NCBI GenBank assembly: GCA_029465975.1
Contig: CM055743.1
Location: forward strand, 19,017,630-19,081,629
Origin: Dallia pectoralis
Taxonomy: Eukaryota > Chordata > Actinopteri > Esociformes > Umbridae
Length of the DNA stretch: 64,000 bases
Reading direction: 5' to 3'
The translations under genes and the position numbers were made by a program. The notes under the pieces are model-generated. The model saw only the letters and a program-made list of their open reading frames with translations, had not been told where the DNA came from and made no database searches. This document shows positions 1-11,499 of the stretch, in pieces. Position 1 is the stretch's first letter. Each line of letters begins with the position of its first letter.

Positions 1-1981
1 AATAATGTTTTGGCTGATCGGTGTAGATATATATATAGGTTTACTCAGGCATTTGCTGAACAGTGTCCCAGATTTAAACCCATGCTGCAGTAGTATACGG
101 GCAACGGAGGCAGTGGCTTTGACCTTTAAAAAGTAGGATGAGGTGATTGAAATTATTTATTATAAAATGATTTGTTCAGCTTGAGATGGTCCTATTGCTG
201 CTTGACCATATTTCCTAAATCTGATGACAATACGACTGGGACACTGGAAAGAACTGGCAGCTGGGAGCTGAGTCGAACTCTGAAGCCAGGTTTCAGTTTG
301 AAATATGTAAAGCTTGTTTATCACTGTGTATCAGGATAGATATTTTTTTACCCAATTATATCTAATAAGTTAAAAGAACAATAAAGAGAAAGTATCGCTG
401 TGCTACTAAATTCAACTATTTCTAATCCAAACCTTTACCTCGTTTGGAAGTATTCATATCAGGCTTTCTAAGAGATTGGCTACGAATGAATATTGTTAGT
501 TATTACTGAATGTTGCTTAAATGATTTGTAATGCCATTTTGTGCAATTATTTCCCAGACATATTATGTTCAGAATATATTTCTGTGACCTTTGTGGGAAA
601 AAAATTCTTACACCATCAACCAAAGCATTTATTACAAATATATTAGTATAAAAACTATACATTCAGCCTGCTGCAGTTCAGTGAAGGGTCTAAACTAGTG
701 GTCTCAGTGAAGGTGTTTACGTGCGTGCAGCGCACATAACTCTACGAGGGGGAGGAGTGTGCTAGCTGAACATATAGGATTCCTGCTGGGTTAGTGTGTG
801 TGTGAGAGAAGGTAACAGAAAAAAAACTGAGATCCAAGCGCCAACACGGATTTTCTGTGGGATAAACGCACAGGCCTGGCTGCTAAAACGGTAAAATACA
901 ATTCAAATGATGCACGCGTGGCTGACCTTTTATTTGCCTTTTGAATAACAGATCAAAGGAGTCCCAATTATATTTGGCTAACGTCAAAGCTACCACCAAG
1001 TGGCTAGCTAACGCTCGGTAAGATGGCGGTCGTATAGGCTAGCGGTTAAATGCTACGTTAGCATCCGAGGAGGCTAGCTAACTAGCCGATCCAAATATCA
1101 AACGGCGTAGCAACGGTGTAACATTTATTTATCTGTCAGACACTTTGGCAAACATGTAGTGGTTTTGATCAACTATGTCTGACAAGTATGGCGTTAGATA
1201 GCATAGTTAGCATAGCAGCATCAGCTACACGGCCAACTCAACAGGCTACTAGCATTGATAGCTTACTGTAAACGCTCACTGACGTAGTTAGTTCGCTACC
1301 TACATAATAATGTTGTTGTGTAGTTACACATTGTTTTCATTTGAATAAATAGATTAATGACACATACTGTTGCTTGCTACAATCTGGATAATATTGACAT
1401 CAGTTAGGTGACGTTAACCACCAATGTAGTTAGAAAGCACAATTTTAACGCGGTTTGTTCAATTAGGTTAGTGTATTCTCGACTTTTAGTTAACTTTAAG
1501 TTTGTTGATTTGATTTATTGTATACATTCTAGACTAGTGTTTCACAGTCTTAAATATTACGGTACACACAGTATCATGTTTAATCTCCTATCCCCATTCC
1601 CCACCACCTGTTCCTCGGCAGGTTTGCTTAGGCCAGTTCTCTTGCTTTCCACCACCATGCAACTGTTCTGTTCCTCTTTACTCACTTAGTTCAATCTAAC
1701 CCAAACCAACTAAAATGCTATTAACAAATGGCTAAGAGGGCAGGTATCTGTGGGTTTATAGTATTGGGCCAGTGACTGTAAATGTTGATATCCTATTACA
1801 AGCCACCAAGGGGTCTGTCATGTTCTGCATGTTAGACAATTTTTCAGCCAGACCACCAATTTGGGGGGGGGGTTGGGTCAATTACTGATCTAAAAAAACT
1901 AGGTGGGTTGCAGTTAGTGTGCAATGGTCAACAAGCATTTATGTAGTTCATTTGGGTTGCATTGCTATTGTCTCTATCTAG
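1..1981. other. Upstream region and probable non-coding 5' part of clk2
   Basis: No coding region is visible here. The clk2 start codon lies directly after a 3' splice site (ctag|ATG at 1981/1982), so at least one non-coding first exon must lie upstream. A plausible donor (acg|gtaaaa) sits near 890, and a YY1-like AAGATGGCGGT lies at 1020-1030. Short open frames in 480-1690 have no protein-like composition. The transcription start cannot be placed from sequence alone. Confidence 0.5.
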
Positions 1982-4900
1982 ATGCCACACCCAAGGCGGT
2001 ACCTGTCCTCGGAGCGGGTCAGCCGGAGCAGCTACCAGGACCGCTACCGGGACAGAGACAGGGGACGCAAGCAGAGGCATCGCAGGACTCCAACGTTTTC
2101 ATCTAGCAGTGACCGGGAGAAGGAAAGAGACAGAAGAGTTCGGGGAAACAGACAGGAAGGAAGCTATGCTCGCTCCAGGAGGTGTGTTTGTGTGGCTGTA
2201 GTAGTGCTTTGTACTCACATTCTGGCCAATAGGTTTCAAGCTTTAGCACAGCGGAGTGTTTTGATTGGTTCAAATCACTAGCCATGTCTCCAACTGTCAC
2301 TAGGTTTATGTATGTGTCAGTGTTCCGTCATGTGACTGATCATGTGAGTTGCGCGTGCCCTTATATGGGCGTAGACACTAGCGCTCTAACCGTGGAACGT
2401 TTTACGTTTTTCAGCTACGACAATCGTTCGGCTGACCGCAGGCCGTACGACCGGCGCTACTGCGAGGGTTACCGACGCCTGGACCAGAGCCGAGACCGGG
2501 ACCACGGGGGACCGCCGACGGTTGAAGGGTACTACGCACAGGACTACTCACCGGCCCCGTTCGACTACCGGCGAGGCCGCGAAAGGGAGCGCGACGAGTC
2601 GTATCGAAGGAAGAGCAGCAGGCGTAAGCACAAACGAAGGCGGCGTAGAACCAGGTCCTATAGCCCATCCTCCTCGGTGAGTACAGCCTGGCCTTAGTTT
2701 GTCCTCTAACCCTCCCACTCTACCGCTCTTTCTGTTCTCCTCTTTCCCCTCACGTCCTTCTGTCTCTTCTCTTTAACCTTCCCTTGTTCACAGCCCCTGG
2801 ACTTGGTAAGTAGCACAATCTTTTTTGTTTTTGTTTTTTTTCTGCAGAATTGTTTTGTTTGCCAGTAAGATTCTCCTTCTATCTACAGTCTCAGAATGAG
2901 TGTAGTGAGACTTTTGACGTATTTTGCAGTGTGGCTAAAGAGTCATCTGCACTTCTGCGTTAGGTAGACAGGACTGTCTGAGGGGAGCAAAAGGCTGGGA
3001 TATTTATGTATGCCTGGGAATATTAGTAATCTTTAAGAAATGTTTTCTGCTTGATTGCCTGATCACCCTCTGAGTTTATTTTCCTAGGAAGAACTCTGCT
3101 TAATTTTAAGTGGGCATTGTTTAACGTTTTGCTGTAGCTGTTTTTTGTCTTTTCTAAGTTGGTTTTTGGTTCTTAAATGGCTGTGCAGGTTCCTTGTGTG
3201 TATGCAGCACTGGTTAAGAGGTAGAAGGGGAGAAAAGCACAGGAGGAAATGTGATCTTTGACTTGTTCCCTTGCACTATATCCCTATCGTTATATATTTC
3301 CTCACGTGGTGTCATACCAATCGCCCTATGACCACCAAACCCACCTACTACAACTACAACACCTCCCTCCTCGTCCTAAACCTGCGCTGCCTTCCATCGC
3401 CGTGGCAACGGCTACCCTCGAAAACCCTGTCCCCTGTCGGTCGTCTCGTGACCTGCTGATGACCCGCTGGGTGCTGAAAACAGCGGAGTGGCAGCCGGAC
3501 GAGGGCACTGAGTGTGAGAGACGACGAGGAAGGGCACCTGATCTGTCGGAGTGGGGACGTCCTGCAAGAGAGATGTACTCACTGCCACTACTCTATCGTA
3601 ACCCTTCTCCATATGAGTATTTAAAAAAACAAACCAATCATAGGGCATTTACTGACAGTGGAGTGCCCGGCGATGCCCGTGGTAGAATGCTGTTCGCTCT
3701 AGCTCAGAAAGCCAGGGCGGATCGCACAAAACATTTTTGATGTATATATTGGTTTTAGGTTAATATTGCTCGTTGTTTTTGAGGATATCTAGCTTTGGTA
3801 TGCTTTCTTCTCCCTTTTTTTTTTTTTAAACCTGATAAATCACTTTGAGATTCACATTTTTTCAAGTGAGTCTAGTTCCTTGCAAGACACAACTATTTAT
3901 ATAAATATCGAAGAAAGCTGAAACCGCGCACGTTCAGAACTACTTATGAGCAAGTAAAAAAAAAACTAAACACTGTCAATATAGTTATTGACCATGTGTT
4001 ATTTTAACTATTTTATTTCTCCTGGGCTTAAGTTTAAGCTCATGTTTAATTTTTTAAACAAAATGTTTAAGCACAACCTTTAAATATTTTTGGTAGTTTT
4101 TTAACGCCTTATGTAGACTAATCAACCAATCTATGGCCTTGTAAGCATCGCCTGGTCTTCTAGGATTTTATCTTTTGCCAGTCAGACATGTGTATCTTTT
4201 TTTAAATGATGCTTTGTAGTTGTTATGGTAGTATATTTATATTATATGCTTTAAAGCTATAATGACAACGGATTTCGCAAAAACACGACTACCCCTGGAA
4301 TCAATTGTATCTTACCTTCATTAATTCTTAATTGAAATGCAGTTTATTTATTAATTTGCAAAAGTTGCAGCGGACATTTAGCTAGAGTGGGTTTCCTTCA
4401 AAGACTTGAGTAAACAAGTCAAACCCATCTCAAACATCCCGCTGCCCTAAAGTACACATCAAGATCTGTAGGGAATTTTAGTTTTTAATCTTCGTTCCAA
4501 TGGGCTGCTGGGAGGCCCTCAAAATTGACTTGTCTCTTTTTTTTTGTTTCTGCTAGTCTGTGGGCACCCGTTTTCATAGGTTACATAGAACTATGGATCA
4601 GTACAGATGATTTATTAGGCATTGCGTACGTCCACAACCTGAAAAAAAGGGGATGGGCTCTGGGATTGAAACGCCTTTCTCTTTTCTTTTTGCCTTGGTG
4701 TGCCCGCCCTGGTCCACATGTCTAATTCCTTTATTCCCTTCTTTCCCGCTCTCTCTTTCTTTTTCTCTTTCCCTCTCTGTCTGTTTTTCAGATGAGATCG
4801 TCAACACTCTGGGGGAGGGCACCTTCGGGAGGGTGATGCAATGTTTCGACCATCGCCGGTACGTGTCTGCATGAAACGGGAGGGGTTTCTAAACGTATCA

Positions 4901-7900
4901 TAGAACGGTCATAGAACATTCAAGGACAAGAAACACTATTACTAAATTCATAAGGACAAATTATGTTGGCTTGGTTAAAGATAATGAAATATATTTTTTT
5001 TGTCAGAGTTACAATATCAGGCAGTACCCCAGTTATTATTATTATTATTTTTCATAAGGAACTTGATATCCTTGCTGTATGTTCCTAGGCAACCGCACCC
5101 TCATGGGTGATGTAGTTACACCACTAACGAGATCTCCTCTTTACAGAATCATCTCATGGCACTATAAGGTGTTCCCTGAATTATGTGTCCCTTTCTTTGG
5201 TATTTATTCTGTCTCTCTTACAGGGGAGGGGCTGCTGTTGCTCTGAAGATTATTAAAAATGTTGAGAAGTACAAGGAAGCCGCTCGTCTGGAGATCAACG
5301 TGCTCGAGAGAATCAACGAGAAGGACCCGGATAATAAACAGTGAGCACCCAGTCCTGACTCAGACCACTGCTGTATTTTCCATTCAACCAAATTAAGTTG
5401 GCGGTTTTTCCTAATGTCACATGAACGCTGTCTCCTGTCTTGTCCTCCCATCCAGCCTGTGTGTGCAGATGTACGACTGGTTCGACTACCACGGCCACAT
5501 GTGCATCTCCTTTGAGCTTCTTGCCCTCAGCACCTTCGATTTCCTGAAAGAAAACAACTACCTGCCTTACTCCATTAGCCAAGTCCGACACATGGCCTAC
5601 CAGCTATGCCTGGCCGTCAAATGTACGTTTTATATTTATTGTATCTCCGTGGCCATATTTTAAACTAACTATCAAATGTACGTTTTATATTCTCTGCTTA
5701 TTGTCCAATATGGACACCTAACGTCCTCTCTCTCTCAATTCAATTCAATTCAATTCAGCTTTATTGGCATGAAAGTTACAAATGAACAATATTGCCAAAG
5801 CACTTTACAATGTAATTACAATTAAACATATGTACATTAACATTAATCAGTTACAAGGTTGTAAAGATGTGTGTGGATGTGTTAAGAATGTTGGGTCAAC
5901 TGGCTGTCCCTACGGGCGTGGCATGATGCGACATATTTTGCCCCATAGACGACATATCGGTCTATCTCACCCAGTATGTATTTCATTTTCTCTGTTTCGT
6001 TTGTTTCTTTAAATTGTTTATGCTTATCCTCAATTTGGGAAAAGAAAGTGGCCCGCAGATCAGCATAGTACTCACACTCTAAGAGAAAGTNNNNNNNNNN
6101 NNNNNNNNNNNNNNNNNNNNNNNNNNNNNNNNNNNNNNNNNNNNNNNNNNNNNNNNNNNNNNNNNNNNNNNNNNNNNNNNNNNNNNNNNNNNNNNNNNNN
6201 NNNNNNNNNNNNNNNNNNNNNNNNNNNNNNNNNNNNNNNNNNNNNNNNNNNNNNNNNNNNNNNNNNNNNNNNNNNNNNNNNNNNNNNNNNNNNNNNNNNN
6301 NNNNNNNNNNNNNNNNNNNNNNNNNNNNNNNNNNNNNNNNNNNNNNNNNNNNNNNNNNNNNNNNNNNNNNNNNNNNNNNNNNNNNNNNNNNNNNNNNNNN
6401 NNNNNNNNNNNNNNNNNNNNNNNNNNNNNNNNNNNNNNNNNNNNNNNNNNNNNNNNNNNNNNNNNNNNNNNNNNNNNNNNNNNNNNNNNNNNNNNNNNNN
6501 NNNNNNNNNNNNNNNNNNNNNNNNNNNNNNNNNNNNNNNNNNNNNNNNNNNNNNNNNNNNNNNNNNNNNNNNNNNNNNNNNNNNNNNNNNCAGCCACCTT
6601 TCTGAGAAAACCCATTTCGGCCGCTTGTACCCGCGATCTCGTTCTTTCGGTCATGACCCAGCTTTCATGACCATAGGTGAGGGTAGGAACAAAGATTGAC
6701 CGGTAGATCGAGAGCTTTGCCTTTCGGCTCAGCTCTCTTTTCGTCACAACGGTGCGGTGAAGCGAATGCAACACCGCCCCCGCTGCTCCGATCCTCCGAC
6801 CAAACTCCCGCTCCATTGTTCCCTCACTCGCGAACAGGACCCCGAGGTACTTGAACTCCTTCACTTGGAGTAAGGACTCATTCCCTACCCGGAGTAGGCA
6901 CTCCACCGGTTTCCTGCTGAGAGTCATGGCCTCAGATTTAGAGGTGCTAACCCTCATCCCAGCCGCTTCACACTCGGCTGCGAACCGATCCAGTGAGTGC
7001 TGAAGGTCACCGACCGATGAGGCCATCAGGACCACATCATCCGCAAAAAGCAGTGATGTGACCATCAGCCCACCGAACGGGAACCCCTCCCCCCCATGAC
7101 TACGCCTTGATATCCTGTCCATGAATATTACAAACAGGATTGGTGACAAAGCGCAGCCCTGGCGGAGGCCAACCCCCACCGGGAACGAATCCGACTTACT
7201 GCCGAGGACACGGACACAGCTCATGCTTTGAGCGTACAGAGATTGGATGGCCCTGAGAAGAGACCCCCTCACCCCATACTCCCGCAGCACCTCCCACAAA
7301 AGATCCCGGGGTACCCGGTCATACGCCTTCTCCAGATCCACAAAACACATGTAGACTGGATGGGCATACTCCCAGGCCCCCTCCAGGATCCTTGCGAGAG
7401 TAAAGAGCTGGTCCGTGGTTCCCCGGCCAGGACGAAAACCGCATTGTTCCTCTTCAATCTGAGGTTCGACTATTGGCCGAACCCTCCTTTCCAGATACCA
7501 AGATAACCTGATACCAAATCTACATCGCACTATATCCGACCAACAGCAGAATTCATAACCTGATACCAAATCTACATCACACTATATCCGACCAACAGCA
7601 GAATTCATAACCTGATACCAAATCTACATCGCACTATATCCGACCAACAGCAGAATTCATTACCTGATACCAAATCTACATCGCACTATATCCGACCAAC
7701 AGCAGAATTCATAACCTGATACCAAATCTACATCGCACTATATCCGACAAACTGCAGAATTCATAACCTGATACCAAATCTACATCGCACTATATCCGAC
7801 AAACTGCAGAATTCATAACCTGATACCAAATCTACATCGCACTATATCCGACCAACAGCAGAATTCATAACCTGATACCAAATCTACATCGCACTATATC

Positions 7901-8736
7901 CGACCAACAGCAGAATTCATAACCTGATACCAAATCTACATCGCACTATATCCGACAAACTGCAGAATTCATAACCTGATACCAAATCTACATCGCACTA
8001 TATCCGACAAACTGCAGAATTCATAACCTGATACCAAATCTACATCACACTATATCCGACCAACTGCAGAATTCATAACCTGATACCAAATCTACATCGC
8101 ACTATATCCGACCAACAGCAGAATTCATAACCTGATACCAAATCTACATCGCACTATATCCGACCAACAGCAGAATTCATAACCTGATACCAAATCTACA
8201 TCACACTATATCCGGTTTTGTAGCAGTAAGGAAAAGTGAGCAGCTTTTTTAGATGAGCAGCTTTAGATGTTGTATTGTTGATGGATACCTGTCGTATGCG
8301 TCAGTAGTTAACTCAGTGAAGGGTTGTTTGCAAACAGTGTTTAGTTCTGTTTGTTATTAATGGACACATACTTGTATGGCCAAAACACTGTCTGCCTCTC
8401 CTCAAACATGAGATTTAAATCTAAGGCAGCGTGTGATATTTGTCCACTACATTATTAAAACATCCATAGTAACACAATATTCCTGTTGCATTATGGCCAT
8501 GGTTTCTAATAATAGTGTTCTGGCATTTAGTTTGTTTTGCTTTATTTATATCTGTATACTGACTAGTTGAATGGGAATGAGGGATATTAGATAATAAAGC
8601 ACATCGTTTCATCTCTTTCTCAGACTCACGACAACAGGGAGCATCTGGCCATGATGGAGAGAATATTGGGGCCTGTGCCGTCCAGAATGATACGCAAGAC
8701 AAGGTTCAAGCTTACACATGCACGCGCACACGCACC

Positions 8737-8767
<31 letters not shown>

Positions 8768-9265
8768 AAGCATTTCTGTCTGTCTTTGTGTTTTTATCTA
8801 TGCATGGTACACCTTTTCATTATCTGCTATCCTTAACTCAGGAAGCAGAAATATTTTTACCGTGGCCGTTTGGATTGGGATGAGAGCTCGTCAGCTGGAA
8901 GATATGTGAGAGAGAACTGCAAACCCTTACGAGTAAGCTGTTTTTCCCCACCACAACTTTGCTTTCATCTGGTTGCCCTTCAAAAATCTTAAACAGATGA
9001 ATAATTATTGACATTGAACCCAGATAGAGTGTGCTTGTTTTCTCGATATCTTCTATAACCTTGATCTTTATTTCAGAGGTATCTTCTATCTGAAGCGGAG
9101 GAGCACCACCAGCTGTTTGACCTGATTGAGAGCATGCTGGAGTATGAACCCAGTAAACGTCTGGCTCTGGCCGACTCTCTAAGACACCCTTTCTTCGAAT
9201 CGGGGACAACCAGCGACGCTGTGGTTGGAAAAAGCTGGGAGGGTAACCGTGACATTAGCCGGTGA
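1982..9265 (+). CDS. clk2: CDC-like kinase 2 (LAMMER kinase), coding exons interrupted by an assembly gap
   Basis: Dual-specificity nuclear kinase that phosphorylates SR splicing factors (family knowledge). Exons seen: 1982-2181, 2415-2676, 3484-3574, 4792-4858, 5224-5340, 5456-5622, then 8624-8703, 8842-8932, 9077-9265, all with GT-AG borders and compatible phases. The N-terminus is Arg/Ser/Tyr/Asp-rich. The glycine loop LGEGTFGRV is in exon 4, the ATP lysine (AVALKII) and the helix-C Glu (EINVLERI) in exon 5. The family signature EHLAMMERILG is in 8624-8703. The end, NRDISR, matches CLK2 rather than CLK1, CLK3 or CLK4. The segment with the catalytic loop, DFG and activation loop (about 100 residues) is not present between 5622 and 8624, where a 500-N gap and LINE pieces lie. 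It is probably hidden in the gap, though real loss cannot be excluded. Confidence 0.92.
2794..2805 (+). other. clk2: Candidate 12-nt microexon of clk2
   Basis: A pyrimidine-rich tract ending in cacag is followed by CCCCTGGACTTG and then a consensus donor gtaagt. The 12 bases encode PLDL and sit between exons that both break at phase 0 (2676 and 3484), so inclusion would keep the frame. This is inferred from splice signals only; I know of no homologous CLK microexon. Confidence 0.3.
5742..6090 (-). mobile_element. 3' end of a non-LTR retrotransposon (LINE), cut by the gap
   Basis: On the minus strand this reads the C-terminal end of a LINE polyprotein. It starts with a Cys-x-Tyr-Tyr-x-Asp-Leu-Arg type motif and ends at a stop near 5900. 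An AT-rich 3' UTR follows, with AATAAAGC and a tail of GAATT repeats (plus-strand caattcaattcaattc at about 5741-5758). The upstream part vanishes into the N run. The C-terminal type looks different from the RT fragment on the other side of the gap, so these may be two separate insertions. Confidence 0.65.
6091..6590. other. Assembly gap, 500 Ns
   Basis: Exactly 500 N characters, which suggests a placeholder of unknown true size. It falls in the clk2 intron region where the exons for the catalytic loop and DFG should be, and is flanked on both sides by minus-strand LINE sequence, a typical cause of assembly failure. Confidence 0.98.
6591..7505 (-). mobile_element. LINE reverse transcriptase fragment
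   Basis: An open minus-strand frame of about 300 codons shows reverse transcriptase motifs in order: CGFRPGRGTTDQ, CFVDLEKAYDRVPR, GLRQGCALSPILF, and the catalytic FADD in LLFADDVVLMASS. The thumb-like region EFKYLGVLF and SIFVPTLTYGHESWVMTER follow. It is truncated at the 5' side near 7505 and enters the gap on the 3' side. It is a fish non-LTR retrotransposon; I cannot fix the clade without a search. The open frame implies a fairly recent insertion into the clk2 intron. Confidence 0.9.
7507..8214. repeat. 52-bp minisatellite, about 13.6 copies
   Basis: The unit begins CCTGATACCAAATC, contains CGCACTATATCCGAC and ends in GAATTCATAA. Unit starts at 7507 and 8183 are exactly 13 periods apart. 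Two sub-variants differ by ccaacagcag versus aaactgcag. It begins exactly where the LINE fragment ends, in the clk2 intron before exon 8624-8703. Confidence 0.95.
8735..8762. repeat. (CA)n microsatellite
   Basis: Alternating CA just downstream of the donor of clk2 exon 8624-8703. Confidence 0.9.
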
Positions 9266-9990
9266 CCCTGGACCTCCACAGACTCTTAGATGGAGAGGTC
9301 AAAGGTGGAGCAAAACGTTGTGGGCCGTGTGGTACAGACAAACCCATTGGACCCATCTCATCCATTTTCCACATCATGTTGGACATCCTTTGGTTATTTA
9401 TCACAGCATGGACAATTCTCCTCCTACGCAGAAGCCAGGAGTAAATCTTTTCATGCTGAAAGAAAAAGACCAGAAGAAGAATTGCCAAGAGGTTTTCTAT
9501 TCCGGAGGCAACCAGGCTCCAGTTTTCCGCATGCAAAAGAGACCGCTGACCTGACAGATGAAACGGAGCACTAGTGAGGCAGAACTTGTGCCCGTGTCTC
9601 AGCCATTTATCTGGACTAGTAGAGCCAGTATGCTGGAGGCAGGTTTTGTCATTGAGTGACTCCGTTTGTTCAGGCCTGTCTTATTGATGAAATATCTGTT
9701 ACTTTATATGCACTGCTTTTGGGGAGGGGGGCTGCCGTTATTAATGTAATATGTTTAGGGACACACCAAATGCCATTACACACGTGTGTTGGGGCCTGTC
9801 GTCTGAGATGAAGCACACGGGTCGTGACGGGGTCGGGACAGTATCCCACTACCACACAGCAGGAAACCGTTTACAACAGTATTTATTGTGACACTTCACT
9901 GCTGGTCATCTTCCTGTACAGTACTTTTGTATGAGATTTAAATGTATAAAACTGTATATATGTATGATTGTGTAGAATTAAAGTTAAGTC
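9266..9990 (+). other. clk2: clk2 3' UTR with polyadenylation signal
   Basis: The sequence after the clk2 stop contains no further coding exon. ATTAAA at 9977-9982 is the best poly(A) signal. The open frames here (for example 9225-9574) are UTR shadows. Confidence 0.65.
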
Positions 9991-11499
9991 CTCCTTTGCC
10001 AAAGCTTTTAGCGCCGTCACTGAACCGGGTCATGAGGAGTCCAACCACCTGACTGACCTCTGACTCATAGATTTCTATTTCTCACTGTAGCTTTTTCACC
10101 TTATTGATTTCCGTTTTTTGTTTTAACAGGTGAGTTGACCGCAACAATCCTGGATAACAATTTTACTCTCTTGCTCTCGGACCGAACCAGAGATTGAGTA
10201 TTTACCTGCCTGGGTTTGGATCTAAATAACTTTTTGGTTGCTGGTCAGATGTTGTAACTCCTGGGTTACAGCATTTGGAAGTGTGTGGCCTGTGGATCTG
10301 TCACAAGTATTCTAGGCACAGTCCACGCTACTTCATAGTTTGTAGATCTCAACCCTGTTAGATGGGAAGTGTCTCGCGTTACAATTTCTCCAATTATTTT
10401 TGAGAAAAGGAGAGAGGACCTTGAGAAAGCATGACTGTTAATAGAGATTCACCCCCTTGTGGTTCTGTCCAAATCTCTCATCACCGCAGGCTCAACCCCA
10501 GAAGGTCCAGTTGGATCAGCTGTGGTTGACAGACATGGGCACTTATCGTCATGGTTACTCATCTGTCAGTAACTTTGCATGACTTTGGTTGCCATGGTTT
10601 CCTTTGCTACAGCATTTCTCTACATTAGCTGACTTTCTGCCACCGTGAGAACAGCGTAGCCTACATCCAGTGTGTATAAAGAATTTGTACATAGTTGTTA
10701 CTGAAGCAAGATATACATTTAGGCAAGCAGGGTAGCAATTAGGTTGACTAAATATCTATAGAAACTGAAGTCAAAGTATCAGATTTTTTCACAAAATCAT
10801 TAATTATTATCACTCTCAAAGAGCTTAAAGTCATATTGTAAGATATGCAACATGTACGAGTTAATAGATGATGTTGGTGCTTCAGTCACAACTTGTTATA
10901 GTCTGTCAATTAGTGCAAAAGCACAAAACTATAGAGGTAAAGTCATCGTTCCAGGTCACCCCCCCTGCATATTTGAGTCTACCGATCCATCACATTAGTA
11001 ATAACAGAATAGAATTGTTCTGTCTACAAATGTTTACAACTGGACTGTCATTACAGACAAACCCAAATTGATAGAACTGGCACAAGTTTGGATGCCATGA
11101 GGCGTTGCTACACTACTAATGAGATAAGTTGTGCTTACGTCTTCGGCTAATCTGTGAACCAGGTTAAATCCTTATGAGCAGCATATTCACGTTAAAGGAC
11201 AAGTGCTCACAGGTTCATCGCCTTAAGCAATGTTTTCTTATAAGTGTGCGGAACTGTTTGGAACAAATATCATTTGTAGATACGTGGAATAGGCGATATA
11301 TATATATATATATATACAGGTATGTGTAGTTTGAAAAGCATCCAGATAGTGCTTGGAATTTGAATGCTTTATTATGTACTATTTATTACTATAGTACCTG
11401 TTTGCATGTCAATGGGTTGTATTGTGATTTCTTTTGCCAGGTCTGAGAAACAGCTCTCTGTTGAACGTAGTGTAACAACCGTAGCGTTCAAGAGGGGAG
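9991..11499. other. Intergenic stretch between clk2 and an unrecognised gene
   Basis: No exon-like structure was recognised. It holds a short (TA)n run at 11297-11318. A possible 3' splice site (tgccag) near 11440 could start the next gene's first coding exon. Confidence 0.5.
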
